A DNA stretch of 64,000 bases from JAAFIP01 sp963775085 (GTDB taxonomy: Bacteria; Pseudomonadota; Gammaproteobacteria; Burkholderiales; Burkholderiaceae_C), in the NCBI GenBank assembly GCA_963775085.1, contig CAVZHO010000005.1, forward strand, positions 1 to 64,000, in the 5' to 3' direction. Below are positions 16,175 through 24,248 of this stretch, in pieces (the stretch's first letter is position 1; each line of letters opens with the position of its first letter). The notes below the pieces were generated by a model. That model saw only the letters and a program-made list of their open reading frames with translations. It searched no databases and was not told the origin of the DNA. A program made the position numbers and the translations under genes.

Positions 16175-17230
16175 ATGGGTATAGCTAAAACCACCAAAAC
16201 TATCAGTCTGGCGTTGCAAGGCGGCGGCTCGCACGGGGCCTTTACCTGGGGCGTGCTGGACGCGCTACTGGAGGACGGCCGGCTGCATATCAACGGTATC
16301 AGCGGCAGCAGTGCCGGGGCGATGAATGCCATGGCATTGGCGCACGGCTTTGTCTCAGTTACAAGCCCAGCTTCTGATACGCGTGAGGCGGCGCGGGAAT
16401 CATTGGCAAAGTTTTGGAGCGAAGTGGTGCAACTTGGTGCCGCCAGCGCCATCCAGCGCAGCATTATTGACGTGTGGCTGGGCGGCTGGCGCATTGCCGC
16501 CGAGGCCTTGCCGCAAAGTAACTTATCGCCCTACCACACCAACCCATTGGACATTAATCCTCTGCGCCAATTGGTAGAACGGCAATTTGATTTTGAGCGC
16601 ATTGGGCAACTAGCCGATCCGCGCGTGTTTGTCTCGGCCACCCATGTACTCACGGGTAAATCTGAGATTTTTGGCGGTAAACGGCTGACCAGTGCCTCGC
16701 TGATGGCCTCAGCCTGCCTGCCCACCTTATTTCAGGCGGTGGAGGTGGATGGCGAGTACTACTGGGACGGCGGTTATTCGGGCAATCCGGCCCTGCACCC
16801 GCTGATTTATCGTTGCCACGCCAGCGATCTGGTGCTGGTACAGATCAACCCCATAGAACGCAACAGTCTGCCGACCTCGGGTGCCGAGATTTTGGATCGC
16901 GCCAACGAGTTGACCTTTAACGCCAGCCTGATGTCCCAAATGCGCTCGATTGATTTTGTGAACCGCATGCTCGAGCGGGGCCGCCTGGACACCGACCACT
17001 ATCGCCCCATGCTGCTGCACCGCATTGACGGTGGCGAAGCGCTGGAGGCTTATCCAGCCTCCAGCAAATCCTCGGCCGATGGCCAGCTCATTGGCAAGCT
17101 GCACACCCTGGGCCGCCTGTGCGCTCTGCGCTGGCTGAAAAAGCACTTTGACGATGTGGGCAGTAAAACCACAGTGGACATCGCCCGCGACTATCTGGAC
17201 GATATGCGCATGGGTAGCTTAGGGGATTGA
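16175..17230 (+). CDS. Patatin-like phospholipase
   Basis: A 351-residue patatin-fold lipid hydrolase. The oxyanion loop is QGGGSHG at residues 15-21, the nucleophile elbow GSSAG puts Ser at 46, and the catalytic Asp is in WDGGYSG at 197-203, so the Ser-Asp dyad is complete. The family hydrolyses phospholipids or acyl esters, often at the inner membrane; some are secreted effectors, but no signal peptide is seen. A C-terminal extension after residue 290 is not recognised. The gene is divergent from the ribosomal operon and appears to stand alone, converging on the FAH-family gene. Confidence 0.9.
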   Translation: MGIAKTTKTISLALQGGGSHGAFTWGVLDALLEDGRLHINGISGSSAGAMNAMALAHGFVSVTSPASDTREAARESLAKFWSEVVQLGAASAIQRSIIDVWLGGWRIAAEALPQSNLSPYHTNPLDINPLRQLVERQFDFERIGQLADPRVFVSATHVLTGKSEIFGGKRLTSASLMASACLPTLFQAVEVDGEYYWDGGYSGNPALHPLIYRCHASDLVLVQINPIERNSLPTSGAEILDRANELTFNASLMSQMRSIDFVNRMLERGRLDTDHYRPMLLHRIDGGEALEAYPASSKSSADGQLIGKLHTLGRLCALRWLKKHFDDVGSKTTVDIARDYLDDMRMGSLGD

Positions 17231-17257
17231 CCTTTCCAGCTTGAGCGAAGGCTCTCA

Positions 17258-18112
17258 TCAGCCTTTCTTGTACGCCACAACCTTCTGGCGCTGCTCGCCC
17301 AAGCCCTCAATGCCCAGGGTCATCACGTCGCCCTTTTTCAGAAACTGAGGCGAAGGCTTCATGCCCATGCCTACGCCAGGGGGCGTGCCGGTGATGATCA
17401 CATCGCCGGGCATCAGGGTCATGAACTGGCTGACGTAGCTGACGATTTTGGCGGCCCCGAAGATCATGGTTTTGGTGTTGCCGGTCTGCATGCGCTTGCC
17501 GTTCACGTCCAGCCACATGGCCAGATTTTGCGGGTTGGTGATCTCGTCGGTGGTCACCAGCCAGGGACCGATCGGGCCGAAGGTGTCGCAACCCTTGCCC
17601 TTGTCCCACTGCGGGCCGCGCTCGAGCTGGAACTCACGCTCGCTCACGTCGTTGGACAGGGCGTAGCCTGCTACGTAATTAAGAGCATCTTTCTGGCTGA
17701 CATAGGATGCCTTGGTGCCAATGACGATGGCCAGCTCGACTTCCCAGTCGCCTTTGACCGAGCCTTTGGGCAGCATGACATCGTCGTTGGGGCCCTGGAT
17801 GCTGCTGATGGCCTTCATGAAAATGATCGGCTCTTTGGGAATGGCCATGCCGGCCTCTTTGGCGTGGTCCAGGTAGTTCAATCCGATGGCGACGCATTTG
17901 CTGATGTTAGCCACCGGGCAGCCCATGCGCGGGTTGCCGCGCACGGCGGGCAGCTTGTCGGTTTTCACCTTGGCAATCTTTTTCAGGGATGCCTCGCTCA
18001 ACTGGGCGGGGCCAATGTCTGGCACCACACTGCTGAGGTCGCGCAGTACACCTTGCGCGTCGATGAGGCCGGGTTTTTCTTTGCCGGGGTTGCCGTAGCG
18101 AACGAGTTTCAT
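17258..18112 (-). CDS. FAH-family hydrolase, probable 2,4-diketo-3-deoxy sugar-acid hydrolase
   Basis: A 284-residue fumarylacetoacetate hydrolase-fold enzyme. Landmarks are CVAIGLNYLDHAKEAG, EPIIFMKAISSIQGPND, GDWEVELAIVIG, NDVSEREFQLERGPQWDKGK and MPGDVIITGTPPGVGMG; the acidic residues of DWEVELA and ERE-type motifs bind Mg. This subgroup includes 2,4-diketo-3-deoxy-L-rhamnonate/fuconate hydrolases that release pyruvate and lactate. It is preceded by AGGAGACTT at the start codon and by two SDR genes, which fits the last steps of a non-phosphorylative deoxy-sugar pathway. The exact sugar is not determined. Confidence 0.82.
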   Translation of the reverse strand: MKLVRYGNPGKEKPGLIDAQGVLRDLSSVVPDIGPAQLSEASLKKIAKVKTDKLPAVRGNPRMGCPVANISKCVAIGLNYLDHAKEAGMAIPKEPIIFMKAISSIQGPNDDVMLPKGSVKGDWEVELAIVIGTKASYVSQKDALNYVAGYALSNDVSEREFQLERGPQWDKGKGCDTFGPIGPWLVTTDEITNPQNLAMWLDVNGKRMQTGNTKTMIFGAAKIVSYVSQFMTLMPGDVIITGTPPGVGMGMKPSPQFLKKGDVMTLGIEGLGEQRQKVVAYKKG

Positions 18113-18164
18113 AAGTCTCCTGATTAGTTAAGAGTGTGGGAAAAGTAAGAGTGAGGGAAAAGGC

Positions 18165-18908
18165 TTAGTACGTCGCGCGGCCACCTGACAGGTCAAACAC
18201 CGCACCCGTAGAAAACGAGCAGTCCTCGGTGCACAGCCAGGCCACCATGGCGGCAATCTCTTGCACCTCACCAAAGCGCGCCATAGGGATTTTGGACAGC
18301 ATAAAGTCGATGTGGCTTTGCGTCATCTGGTCAAACATGGCGGTCTTTACCGCAGCTGGGGTCACGCAGTTGACACGCAAGCCGGTGGTGGCCAGCTCTT
18401 TGCCCAAAGATTTGGTCAGTGCAATCACGGCAGCTTTGCTGGCGCTGTAGGCGCTGGCATTCGGGTTGCCCTCTTTGCCCGCGACGGAGGCGATGTTGAC
18501 GATGCGCCCGTAGTTGCGTTTGCGCATGAAGGGCGCGAGTTCGCGGCAGCAGTAAAACAGGCCGTGCACATTGATGTCGAAGACGCTTTTCCAGTCGTCT
18601 ACCGGGTAGTCGGCCAGAGGCATGTTGGGGCCAGTGATGCCTGCGCTGTTGACGAGGATGTCCACGGGGGCGTGTGCCTCGCTGGCAGCAGCCGCGTGGG
18701 CCACGTCGGCGTGGTCGGCCACGTTGACCCGCACGGTATGCACGCTACTGCCCAGCAGGTCTTTGGCCTTTTGCAGTGCCGCATCGTCACGGTCCCATAG
18801 CGTGAGCCGCGCGCCCGAGGCCAGCATGCGCTGGGCAATCGCCAGGCCAATGCCCGAGGCACCGCCGGTGATGACGGCGTAGCGTTGTTGCAAGTCAAGC
18901 TGGTTCAT
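18165..18908 (-). CDS. SDR dehydrogenase, resembles 2-dehydro-3-deoxy-L-rhamnonate dehydrogenase
   Basis: A classical short-chain dehydrogenase of 247 residues: nucleotide motif TGGASGIG near residue 14, NSAG, catalytic Ser in NIASVAGKEGN and the YSASK pair. The block VAGKEGNPNASAYSASKAAV and the ending FSTGAVFDLSGGRATY resemble my recollection of the LRA5-type 2-keto-3-deoxy-L-rhamnonate 4-dehydrogenases. The product of that enzyme is the substrate of the FAH-type hydrolase encoded next, 52 bp downstream. Its start overlaps the stop of the second SDR gene by 4 bp. NAD preference is suggested by the Asp after beta-2 (LWDRDD). Confidence 0.78.
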   Translation of the reverse strand: MNQLDLQQRYAVITGGASGIGLAIAQRMLASGARLTLWDRDDAALQKAKDLLGSSVHTVRVNVADHADVAHAAAASEAHAPVDILVNSAGITGPNMPLADYPVDDWKSVFDINVHGLFYCCRELAPFMRKRNYGRIVNIASVAGKEGNPNASAYSASKAAVIALTKSLGKELATTGLRVNCVTPAAVKTAMFDQMTQSHIDFMLSKIPMARFGEVQEIAAMVAWLCTEDCSFSTGAVFDLSGGRATY

Positions 18909-19639
18909 ATCGTCATGCCTCCGTCAACGGGAAATAGCTGGCCGGTAGCAAACACCGACTCGTCACTGGCCAGGTACACCACGATGGGTGCAATCTCATG
19001 GGCCTGCGCCAGGCGGCCCATGGGCTGGCGGGCGACAAAGTTTTTGCGCGCTTCCACAGGGTCGGCGTAGCTGTTGATGCGCTCGCCCAGCGAGGGCGTG
19101 TCTACCGTGCCCGGGGCAATGGCATTGCAGCGGATGCCCTGCGCCACATAGTCTGCCGCGACGGATTTGGTCAGCCCCACCACCGCCGCCTTGCTGGCTC
19201 CGTAGGCAAAGCGATTGGGCAAGCCCTTCAAGCTACTGCAGACGCTGGCCATGTTGATAATGCTGGCGCCACCATTGGCCAGCATCTTGGGCAGCGCGGC
19301 CTGGATCATCCAGAACTGGGCGCGCACATTGAGATTGAAGGCAAAGTTCCAGTCCTCGTCGGTCGCCTGCAAAATAGACCCGTTGTGCACAAAGCCGGCG
19401 CAATTGAACAGGATGTTCAGAGGTGGGGCCGCATCGACCACAGCGGCAATGGCCGTCTTGTCCAGCACGTCCAGCACCTGGGTGCGGATATTGGCGATGC
19501 CTGCGTAGCTTTGCAGCAGTGCGGGGTTGACATCGGTGGCAATCACCTGCGCACCTTCGAGCGCCATAGCCAGCGCGCTGGCTTTGCCTATGCCTTGCCC
19601 GGCGGCGGTCACGAGGGCGGTTTTACCTTGCAGTCTCAT
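18905..19639 (-). CDS. SDR dehydrogenase, sugar or 2-keto-3-deoxy-fuconate type
   Basis: A second short-chain dehydrogenase of about 244 residues with TAAGQGIG, NCAG, SVCSSLKGLPNRFAYGASK and GTVDTPSLGERIN. The last two blocks resemble 2-keto-3-deoxy-L-fuconate dehydrogenases and the DHRS6-like group. It opens the minus-strand operon and is divergent from the altronate-dehydratase-like gene. I prefer the ATG at 19639 because the upstream alternative is a TTG, but no clear ribosome-binding site precedes either. One of the two SDRs may oxidise the sugar and the other the keto-deoxy acid. Confidence 0.75.
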   Translation of the reverse strand: MRLQGKTALVTAAGQGIGKASALAMALEGAQVIATDVNPALLQSYAGIANIRTQVLDVLDKTAIAAVVDAAPPLNILFNCAGFVHNGSILQATDEDWNFAFNLNVRAQFWMIQAALPKMLANGGASIINMASVCSSLKGLPNRFAYGASKAAVVGLTKSVAADYVAQGIRCNAIAPGTVDTPSLGERINSYADPVEARKNFVARQPMGRLAQAHEIAPIVVYLASDESVFATGQLFPVDGGMTI

Positions 19640-19660
19640 GGGGTACAACGTGAATTAAGG

Positions 19661-19682
19661 ATGGTGCATATCATAGTACCAT
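19661..19682. promoter_or_regulatory. Palindromic operator-like site in the divergent promoter
   Basis: ATGGTGC and GTACCAT form an inverted repeat (6 of 7 positions) around an 8 bp centre, midway between the two divergent catabolic transcripts. This is where a GntR- or LacI-type regulator would be expected to bind; no regulator gene is adjacent. Confidence 0.45.
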
Positions 19683-19745
19683 TAGAAATAGCCACCCCCT
19701 GTCGCCCATGGGCAAGCGCAAAATTCAATGAAAGTACGTTGCACT

Positions 19746-21272
19746 ATGAATCCATTTATCCAACTCCATCCCGCCGACGACGTGGTGATCGCCCGTTCGC
19801 AGATTGTCGGTGGTACGCAACTGAACGGCATCACCACGCGCGGCCTGATTCCTGCCGGGCACAAGGTGGCGTTGCATGCCATCGCCGCAGGGGCCCCGGT
19901 GCGCCGCTATAACCAGATCATCGGATTTACTACTAAAACAATAGCTGCGGGTGAGCATGTGCATTCGCAGAACCTGGGCATGGGCGACAACAAGGGCGAC
20001 TTTGCCCGTGACTATGCCTTTGGTGCGGACGTGAAGCCTGCCGCAGCCTTGCGCGAGGCAACCTTCATGGGTATCCAGCGCGCCGATGGCCGCGTGGCCA
20101 CGCGCAACTACATTGGTATCTTGAGCAGCGTCAATTGCTCGGCCACGGCGGCACGTGCCATCGCCGACCATTTCAACCGGCAAACCAATCCGTTGGCATT
20201 GGCGGGCTTTGACAACGTGGACGGCATCGTGGCCTTGACCCACGGCACCGGCTGCGGCATGGACACCGAGGGCACGGGCATGCAGATCTTGCAGCGCACG
20301 CTGGCAGGCTACGCCACCCATGCCAACTTTGCGGGCATCCTGGTGGTGGGCCTGGGCTGCGAGTCGAACCAGATCAACGCCTGGCTGGCCAACAGCAGCC
20401 TGCGCGAGGGCGAGACGCTCAAGGTCTTCAGCATCCAGGACACCGGCGGTACGCGCAAAACCGTGGCCAAAGGCATCGCGTTGATCAAGGCCATGCTGCC
20501 CAGCGCCAACGCGGTAAAACGCGAGCCCTGCAGCGCCGCGCACATCACCATCGGCCTGCAATGCGGCGGCAGCGACGGCTACAGCGGCATCAGCGCCAAC
20601 CCGGCGCTGGGTGTGGCGGTCGACCTGCTGGTGGCGCATGGCGGTACGGCCATCCTGTCGGAGACTCCCGAAATCTACGGAGCCGAGCATCTGCTGACAC
20701 GCCGCGCCGTGCGCCGCGAGGTGGGTGAAAAACTCATCGAGCGCATCAAGTGGTGGGAGCACTACACCGCCATCAATGAAGGCGAGATGAACAACAACCC
20801 CTCGCCGGGCAACAAGGCGGGCGGTTTGACGACGATTCTGGAAAAATCGCTTGGTGCAGTCGCCAAAGGCGGCACCAGCAATCTGCAGGCCGTAGTCGAG
20901 TACGCCGAGGCCGTCAAAGACAAAGGCTTTGTCTACATGGACACCCCTGGCTACGACCCCGTCAGCGCCACCGGGCAGGTAGCGGGCGGCGCCAACATGA
21001 TCTGTTTTACCACCGGACGCGGCAGCGCCTACGGCTGCGCGCCCTCGCCGTCGCTGAAGCTGGCCACCAACACGGCGCTGTGGCAGCGCCAGGAAGAGGA
21101 CATGGACATCAACTGCGGCGAGATCATCGACGGTTCTTCTACCGTGCAGGAAATGGGGCAACGCATTTTTGAGCTGGTGCTGGCGACAGCATCGGGTGCG
21201 CAGTCCAAAAGCGAAAAACACGGCTACGGCCAAAACGAGTTCGTGCCCTGGCAAGTCGGCGCGGTGATGTGA
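19746..21272 (+). CDS. Altronate/galactarate dehydratase-family (UxaA-type) sugar-acid dehydratase
   Basis: A full-length 508-residue UxaA-family protein: N-terminal SAF domain (IQLHPADDVVIARSQIVGGT ... MGDNKGDFARDYAFG), then the large GD_AH_C domain with GYPRADGR-like GIQRADGRVATRNYIGI, HGTGCGMDTEG, GLGCESNQIN, QCGGSDGYSGISANPALG and SETPEIYGAEHLLTRRA. The family dehydrates altronate, galactarate or related sugar acids to 2-keto-3-deoxy acids using iron. In this cluster it would supply the substrate of the SDR and FAH enzymes. Half of the dispersed palindromic repeat may be embedded in the stretch coding TTKTIAAGEHV. Start chosen at 19746 to match the MNPFIQLHP consensus. Confidence 0.85.
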   Translation: MNPFIQLHPADDVVIARSQIVGGTQLNGITTRGLIPAGHKVALHAIAAGAPVRRYNQIIGFTTKTIAAGEHVHSQNLGMGDNKGDFARDYAFGADVKPAAALREATFMGIQRADGRVATRNYIGILSSVNCSATAARAIADHFNRQTNPLALAGFDNVDGIVALTHGTGCGMDTEGTGMQILQRTLAGYATHANFAGILVVGLGCESNQINAWLANSSLREGETLKVFSIQDTGGTRKTVAKGIALIKAMLPSANAVKREPCSAAHITIGLQCGGSDGYSGISANPALGVAVDLLVAHGGTAILSETPEIYGAEHLLTRRAVRREVGEKLIERIKWWEHYTAINEGEMNNNPSPGNKAGGLTTILEKSLGAVAKGGTSNLQAVVEYAEAVKDKGFVYMDTPGYDPVSATGQVAGGANMICFTTGRGSAYGCAPSPSLKLATNTALWQRQEEDMDINCGEIIDGSSTVQEMGQRIFELVLATASGAQSKSEKHGYGQNEFVPWQVGAVM

Positions 21273-21288
21273 TTACAAACAAGAAAAT

Positions 21289-22377
21289 ATGACAAAAACG
21301 ATTGAAGTCCCTGTGCTGCGGACGCAAGCAGCTAATATTTTTATAGCAGCAGGCAGCACCCCGCAAGAAGCCCAGCAGGTGGCCGACAACCTGGTAATGG
21401 CCAACCTGAGCGGCCACGACTCGCATGGCGTGGGCATGATTGCGCGCTACATCGACGCGGTGCTGGAGGGTGGCCTGCATCCCAACACGGGTGTGAAAGT
21501 GCTGCTCGACATTGGCAGCATGCTCAGCCTGGACGGCCAGCGCGGTTACGGCCAGGTGGTGGGTGCGCAGGCCATGCAACTGGGCATCGCGCGCGCCAGG
21601 CAGCACGGCAGTTGCATCATGACTTTGGCCAATGCGCATCACCTGGGGCGCATTGGCCACTGGGCCGAGATGGCGGTGGCGCAGGGTTTGGTGGCGATGC
21701 ATTTCGTCAACGTGCTGTCGCGCCCCGTAGTCGCCGCGTACGGCGGCACCGATGGGCGTTTTGGCACCAATCCCTGCTGCATTGGTGTGCCACTCAAAAA
21801 TCAGGAGCCATTTATCCTCGACTTTGCCACCAGCCGCGTCGCGCAGGGCAAGATGCGCGTGGCGCACAACGAGGGGCGACGCGTGGAGCCGGGCTTTTTG
21901 ATCGACGCGCAAGGCCAGCCCACCACCGACCCTGGCGTGGTCGTGGTGCCCCAACCCAACGCGCAGGGCGTGATCGATCCAGCCAACACCTTGCTTGGTG
22001 CGCTGCTAGCGTTTGGAGAGCACAAAGGCTCGGGCCTGGCGGTGGCCTGCGAGCTGCTGGGTGGCGCGCTCACCGGTGGTGGCACCTGGCACCGCCCCGC
22101 CGACGCCAGGCGCGCCGTGCTCAACGGCATGCTGACAGTGTTGATCGACCCGGCCAAGCTGGGCACGCAAAGCGCGTTTGAAGCCGAGGCGACGGCCTTT
22201 GTCGACTGGCTCAAAGCCAGCCCTCCGCAGAGCGGTTTTGATGCCGTGCAGATCGGCGGTGAACCCGAGCGCGCCTACCGTGTGGAGCGCGAGCGCGATG
22301 GCATCCGCATCGATGCAACGACCTGGCAGGAGATTGTGGAGGCGGGGCGCAAGGTAGGCGTTGCAATTACCGCCTGA
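21289..22377 (+). CDS. Ldh/malate-dehydrogenase-family (LDH2) oxidoreductase
   Basis: A 362-residue member of the LDH2/YbiC/YiaK family of NAD(P)-dependent 2-hydroxyacid or 2-keto-sugar-acid oxidoreductases, which are not related to classical malate dehydrogenases. Diagnostic blocks are GHDSHGVGMIARYIDAVLEG, ANAHHLGRIGHWAEMAVAQG, YGGTDGRFGTNPCCIGVP, DFATSRVAQGK and GEHKGSGLAVACELLGGALTGG. It lies 16 bp after the dehydratase gene and is clearly in the same operon. It may reduce the pathway product or oxidise an entry metabolite. The ANIFIAAGST stretch is encoded by a sequence resembling half of the dispersed repeat. Confidence 0.88.
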   Translation: MTKTIEVPVLRTQAANIFIAAGSTPQEAQQVADNLVMANLSGHDSHGVGMIARYIDAVLEGGLHPNTGVKVLLDIGSMLSLDGQRGYGQVVGAQAMQLGIARARQHGSCIMTLANAHHLGRIGHWAEMAVAQGLVAMHFVNVLSRPVVAAYGGTDGRFGTNPCCIGVPLKNQEPFILDFATSRVAQGKMRVAHNEGRRVEPGFLIDAQGQPTTDPGVVVVPQPNAQGVIDPANTLLGALLAFGEHKGSGLAVACELLGGALTGGGTWHRPADARRAVLNGMLTVLIDPAKLGTQSAFEAEATAFVDWLKASPPQSGFDAVQIGGEPERAYRVERERDGIRIDATTWQEIVEAGRKVGVAITA

Positions 22378-22404
22378 TCGCCGATTTACTTGCCAAATAG
22401 GCCC

Positions 22405-22450
22405 GTAGTCCTTGTCACCTGGACATTAATAGCTACTAAAAATATAGCAT
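22405..22450. repeat. Bipartite palindromic repeat (copy 3)
   Basis: GTAGTCCTTGTCACCTGGAC followed by AGCTACTAAAAATATAGC. It lies between the convergent Ldh-family and slmA genes. Confidence 0.85.
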
Positions 22451-23092
22451 TTACAGCAACACTGCCAGGCTGGCCTCCAGATGCTCGGTGGGCAGGCGCT
22501 TAAAACCCGAGCGGGCAAAGCGCTGCAGACGGCCGATGCAAAAGGCGGTGAGGGTGGAAGCCCGGGCTTGGGCGTCCACCGTAGGGGTGGCCGAGCCTGC
22601 CGTGCCTGCGGCTTCGCGCAGCGACTGCTTGAAGGTCGCCTCCAGCTTGTCAAACAACTGGTTCATGCGCTGGTGCAGGCGTTCGTTTTCAAACACCAGG
22701 GCGTCACCCACCATCACCCGCGCCATGCCGGGGTTCTTCTCGCCAAACTGGAGCAGCATGCTGATGATCTTGCTGATGCGCGGGCCCGGCTGCGTCTCGC
22801 GCTCGGTGATCTGGTTGACCAGGCCAAAGACGGTTTGCTCCACAAATTCGATCAATCCCTCAAACATCTGGGCTTTGCTGGCAAAGTGACGGTACAGCGC
22901 GGCCTCGGACACATCCAGCCTGGCCGCTAGCGCAGCGGTGGTGACGCGCTCGGCGCCCGGCTGCTCGAGCATGGTGGCCAGGGCTTGCAGGATTTGTACG
23001 CGCCGCTCGCCCGGCTTGGGGCGTTTGCGGGTGCTGCCATCGCCGGGGGCTGGGTCAACGCGGTCAGGAGAGTGGGTAGTTACATCAGACAT
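22451..23092 (-). CDS. slmA: Nucleoid occlusion factor SlmA (TetR family)
   Basis: A 213-residue TetR-fold protein. The helix-turn-helix region is GERRVQILQALATMLEQPGA ... VTTAALAARLDVSEAALYRH, then FASKAQMFEGLIEFVEQTVF, the sequence typical of SlmA, which binds chromosomal sites and blocks FtsZ ring assembly over the nucleoid. The frame is open to 23188, but ATG at 23092 agrees with homologues. The slmA-argB arrangement is common in Burkholderiales, which supports SlmA over a metabolic TetR repressor. The C-terminus ends at the edge of repeat copy 3. Confidence 0.88.
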   Translation of the reverse strand: MSDVTTHSPDRVDPAPGDGSTRKRPKPGERRVQILQALATMLEQPGAERVTTAALAARLDVSEAALYRHFASKAQMFEGLIEFVEQTVFGLVNQITERETQPGPRISKIISMLLQFGEKNPGMARVMVGDALVFENERLHQRMNQLFDKLEATFKQSLREAAGTAGSATPTVDAQARASTLTAFCIGRLQRFARSGFKRLPTEHLEASLAVLL

Positions 23093-23219
23093 GGGATAGG
23101 GCTCTTTTGCAACGATTCTCGCACAGCGCCGGGCGGCTTTTCGCCTGAGCAGCTTTAGATTGCTTGGGGTATACGCTGGGGCCACCACAATCGGGGTATA
23201 GACCTGAACGCATTGCGCC

Positions 23220-24137
23220 CTAGTGGCTGCGAATCATCGTGCCGTAGGCCTGGTCGGTCAAAATCTCCAGCAGCATGGCGTGGGGCACGCGGCCATCGAC
23301 AATATGCACGGCGTTGACGCCGCTCTTGGCGGCATCCAGCGCACCGGCAATCTTAGGCAGCATGCCGCCCGAGATGGTGCCGTCCGCTACCAGCTCGTCG
23401 ATTTGCCTAGCCGTCAGGTCGACTAAGAGTTTGCCCTGCTTGTCCAGCACGCCGCTGATGTTGGTAAGCATCATCAGTTTTTCAGCCCTTAAAACAGTAG
23501 CCAGCTTGGCGGCTACCACGTCGGCGTTGATGTTGTAGCTCTCGTTGTTCTCGCCAAAACCGATCGGGCTGATCACAGGGATAAAGGCATCGTCTTGCAG
23601 CGCCTTGACCACGCTCGGGTCAATCGACTCGATCTCGCCGACCTGGCCGACATCGTGCTCGACGCTGGGGTCTTTGGTGTCGAGCAGCTTGAGTTTTTTG
23701 GCGCGGATCAGGCCGCCATCGCGCCCGGTGAGGCCCACGGCCTTGCCGCCGGCGGCGTTGATGAGGCCGACGATGTCCTGCTGCACCTCGCCCGCCAGCA
23801 CCCACTCCACCACTTCCATGGTTTCGGCATCGGTGACACGCATGCCCTGGATGAACTGGCCTGTTTTGCCCAGGCGCTTGAGTGCGGTTTCAATCTGCGG
23901 GCCGCCGCCGTGCACCACCACCGGGTTCATGCCCACCAGTTTGAGCAGCACCACGTCTTCGGCAAAATCGGCCTGCAGGGCCGGATCGGTCATGGCGTTG
24001 CCGCCGTATTTGATGACCAGGGTTTTGCCATGAAAGCGGCGGATATAGGGCAAGGCCTGGGCCAGTATCTCGGCCTTGTCGCGCGGCGAGATGTGGGACA
24101 GGTTGACGGGCTCGGTGGCAGCGGGCGCAGTGGTCAT
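23220..24137 (-). CDS. argB: Acetylglutamate kinase
   Basis: A 305-residue amino-acid kinase-family enzyme phosphorylating N-acetylglutamate, step two of arginine synthesis. Landmarks: KTLVIKYGGNAM, VVVHGGGPQIE, GLTGRDGGLIRAKKL, NINADVVAAKLA, NISGVLDKQGKLL and GGMLPKIAGALDAAKSGVNAVHI. Start at 24137 (MTTAPAATEPVNL) is preferred over the longer frame to 24206. It precedes slmA by 127 bp on the same strand. The N-terminal extension suggests the hexameric, arginine-inhibited form, which is inference. Confidence 0.95.
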   Translation of the reverse strand: MTTAPAATEPVNLSHISPRDKAEILAQALPYIRRFHGKTLVIKYGGNAMTDPALQADFAEDVVLLKLVGMNPVVVHGGGPQIETALKRLGKTGQFIQGMRVTDAETMEVVEWVLAGEVQQDIVGLINAAGGKAVGLTGRDGGLIRAKKLKLLDTKDPSVEHDVGQVGEIESIDPSVVKALQDDAFIPVISPIGFGENNESYNINADVVAAKLATVLRAEKLMMLTNISGVLDKQGKLLVDLTARQIDELVADGTISGGMLPKIAGALDAAKSGVNAVHIVDGRVPHAMLLEILTDQAYGTMIRSH

Positions 24138-24248
24138 GGTGGCCTTTAGATGGACAACGGAGAGATATGGCAATGGTAGACGAAAAATGTCTGGCGCTTG
24201 ACGCAAGGATTGCCAGCACTGCGCCCGCAGCGTGTTTTCGTCTGGGCG

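Noticed and set aside
19725..21254. Long minus-strand open frame of 509 codons opposite the UxaA-type gene
   Set aside because: It mirrors codon structure of the real gene, has low-complexity His/Ala/Gly composition and no family features; the plus-strand product is clearly a known enzyme.
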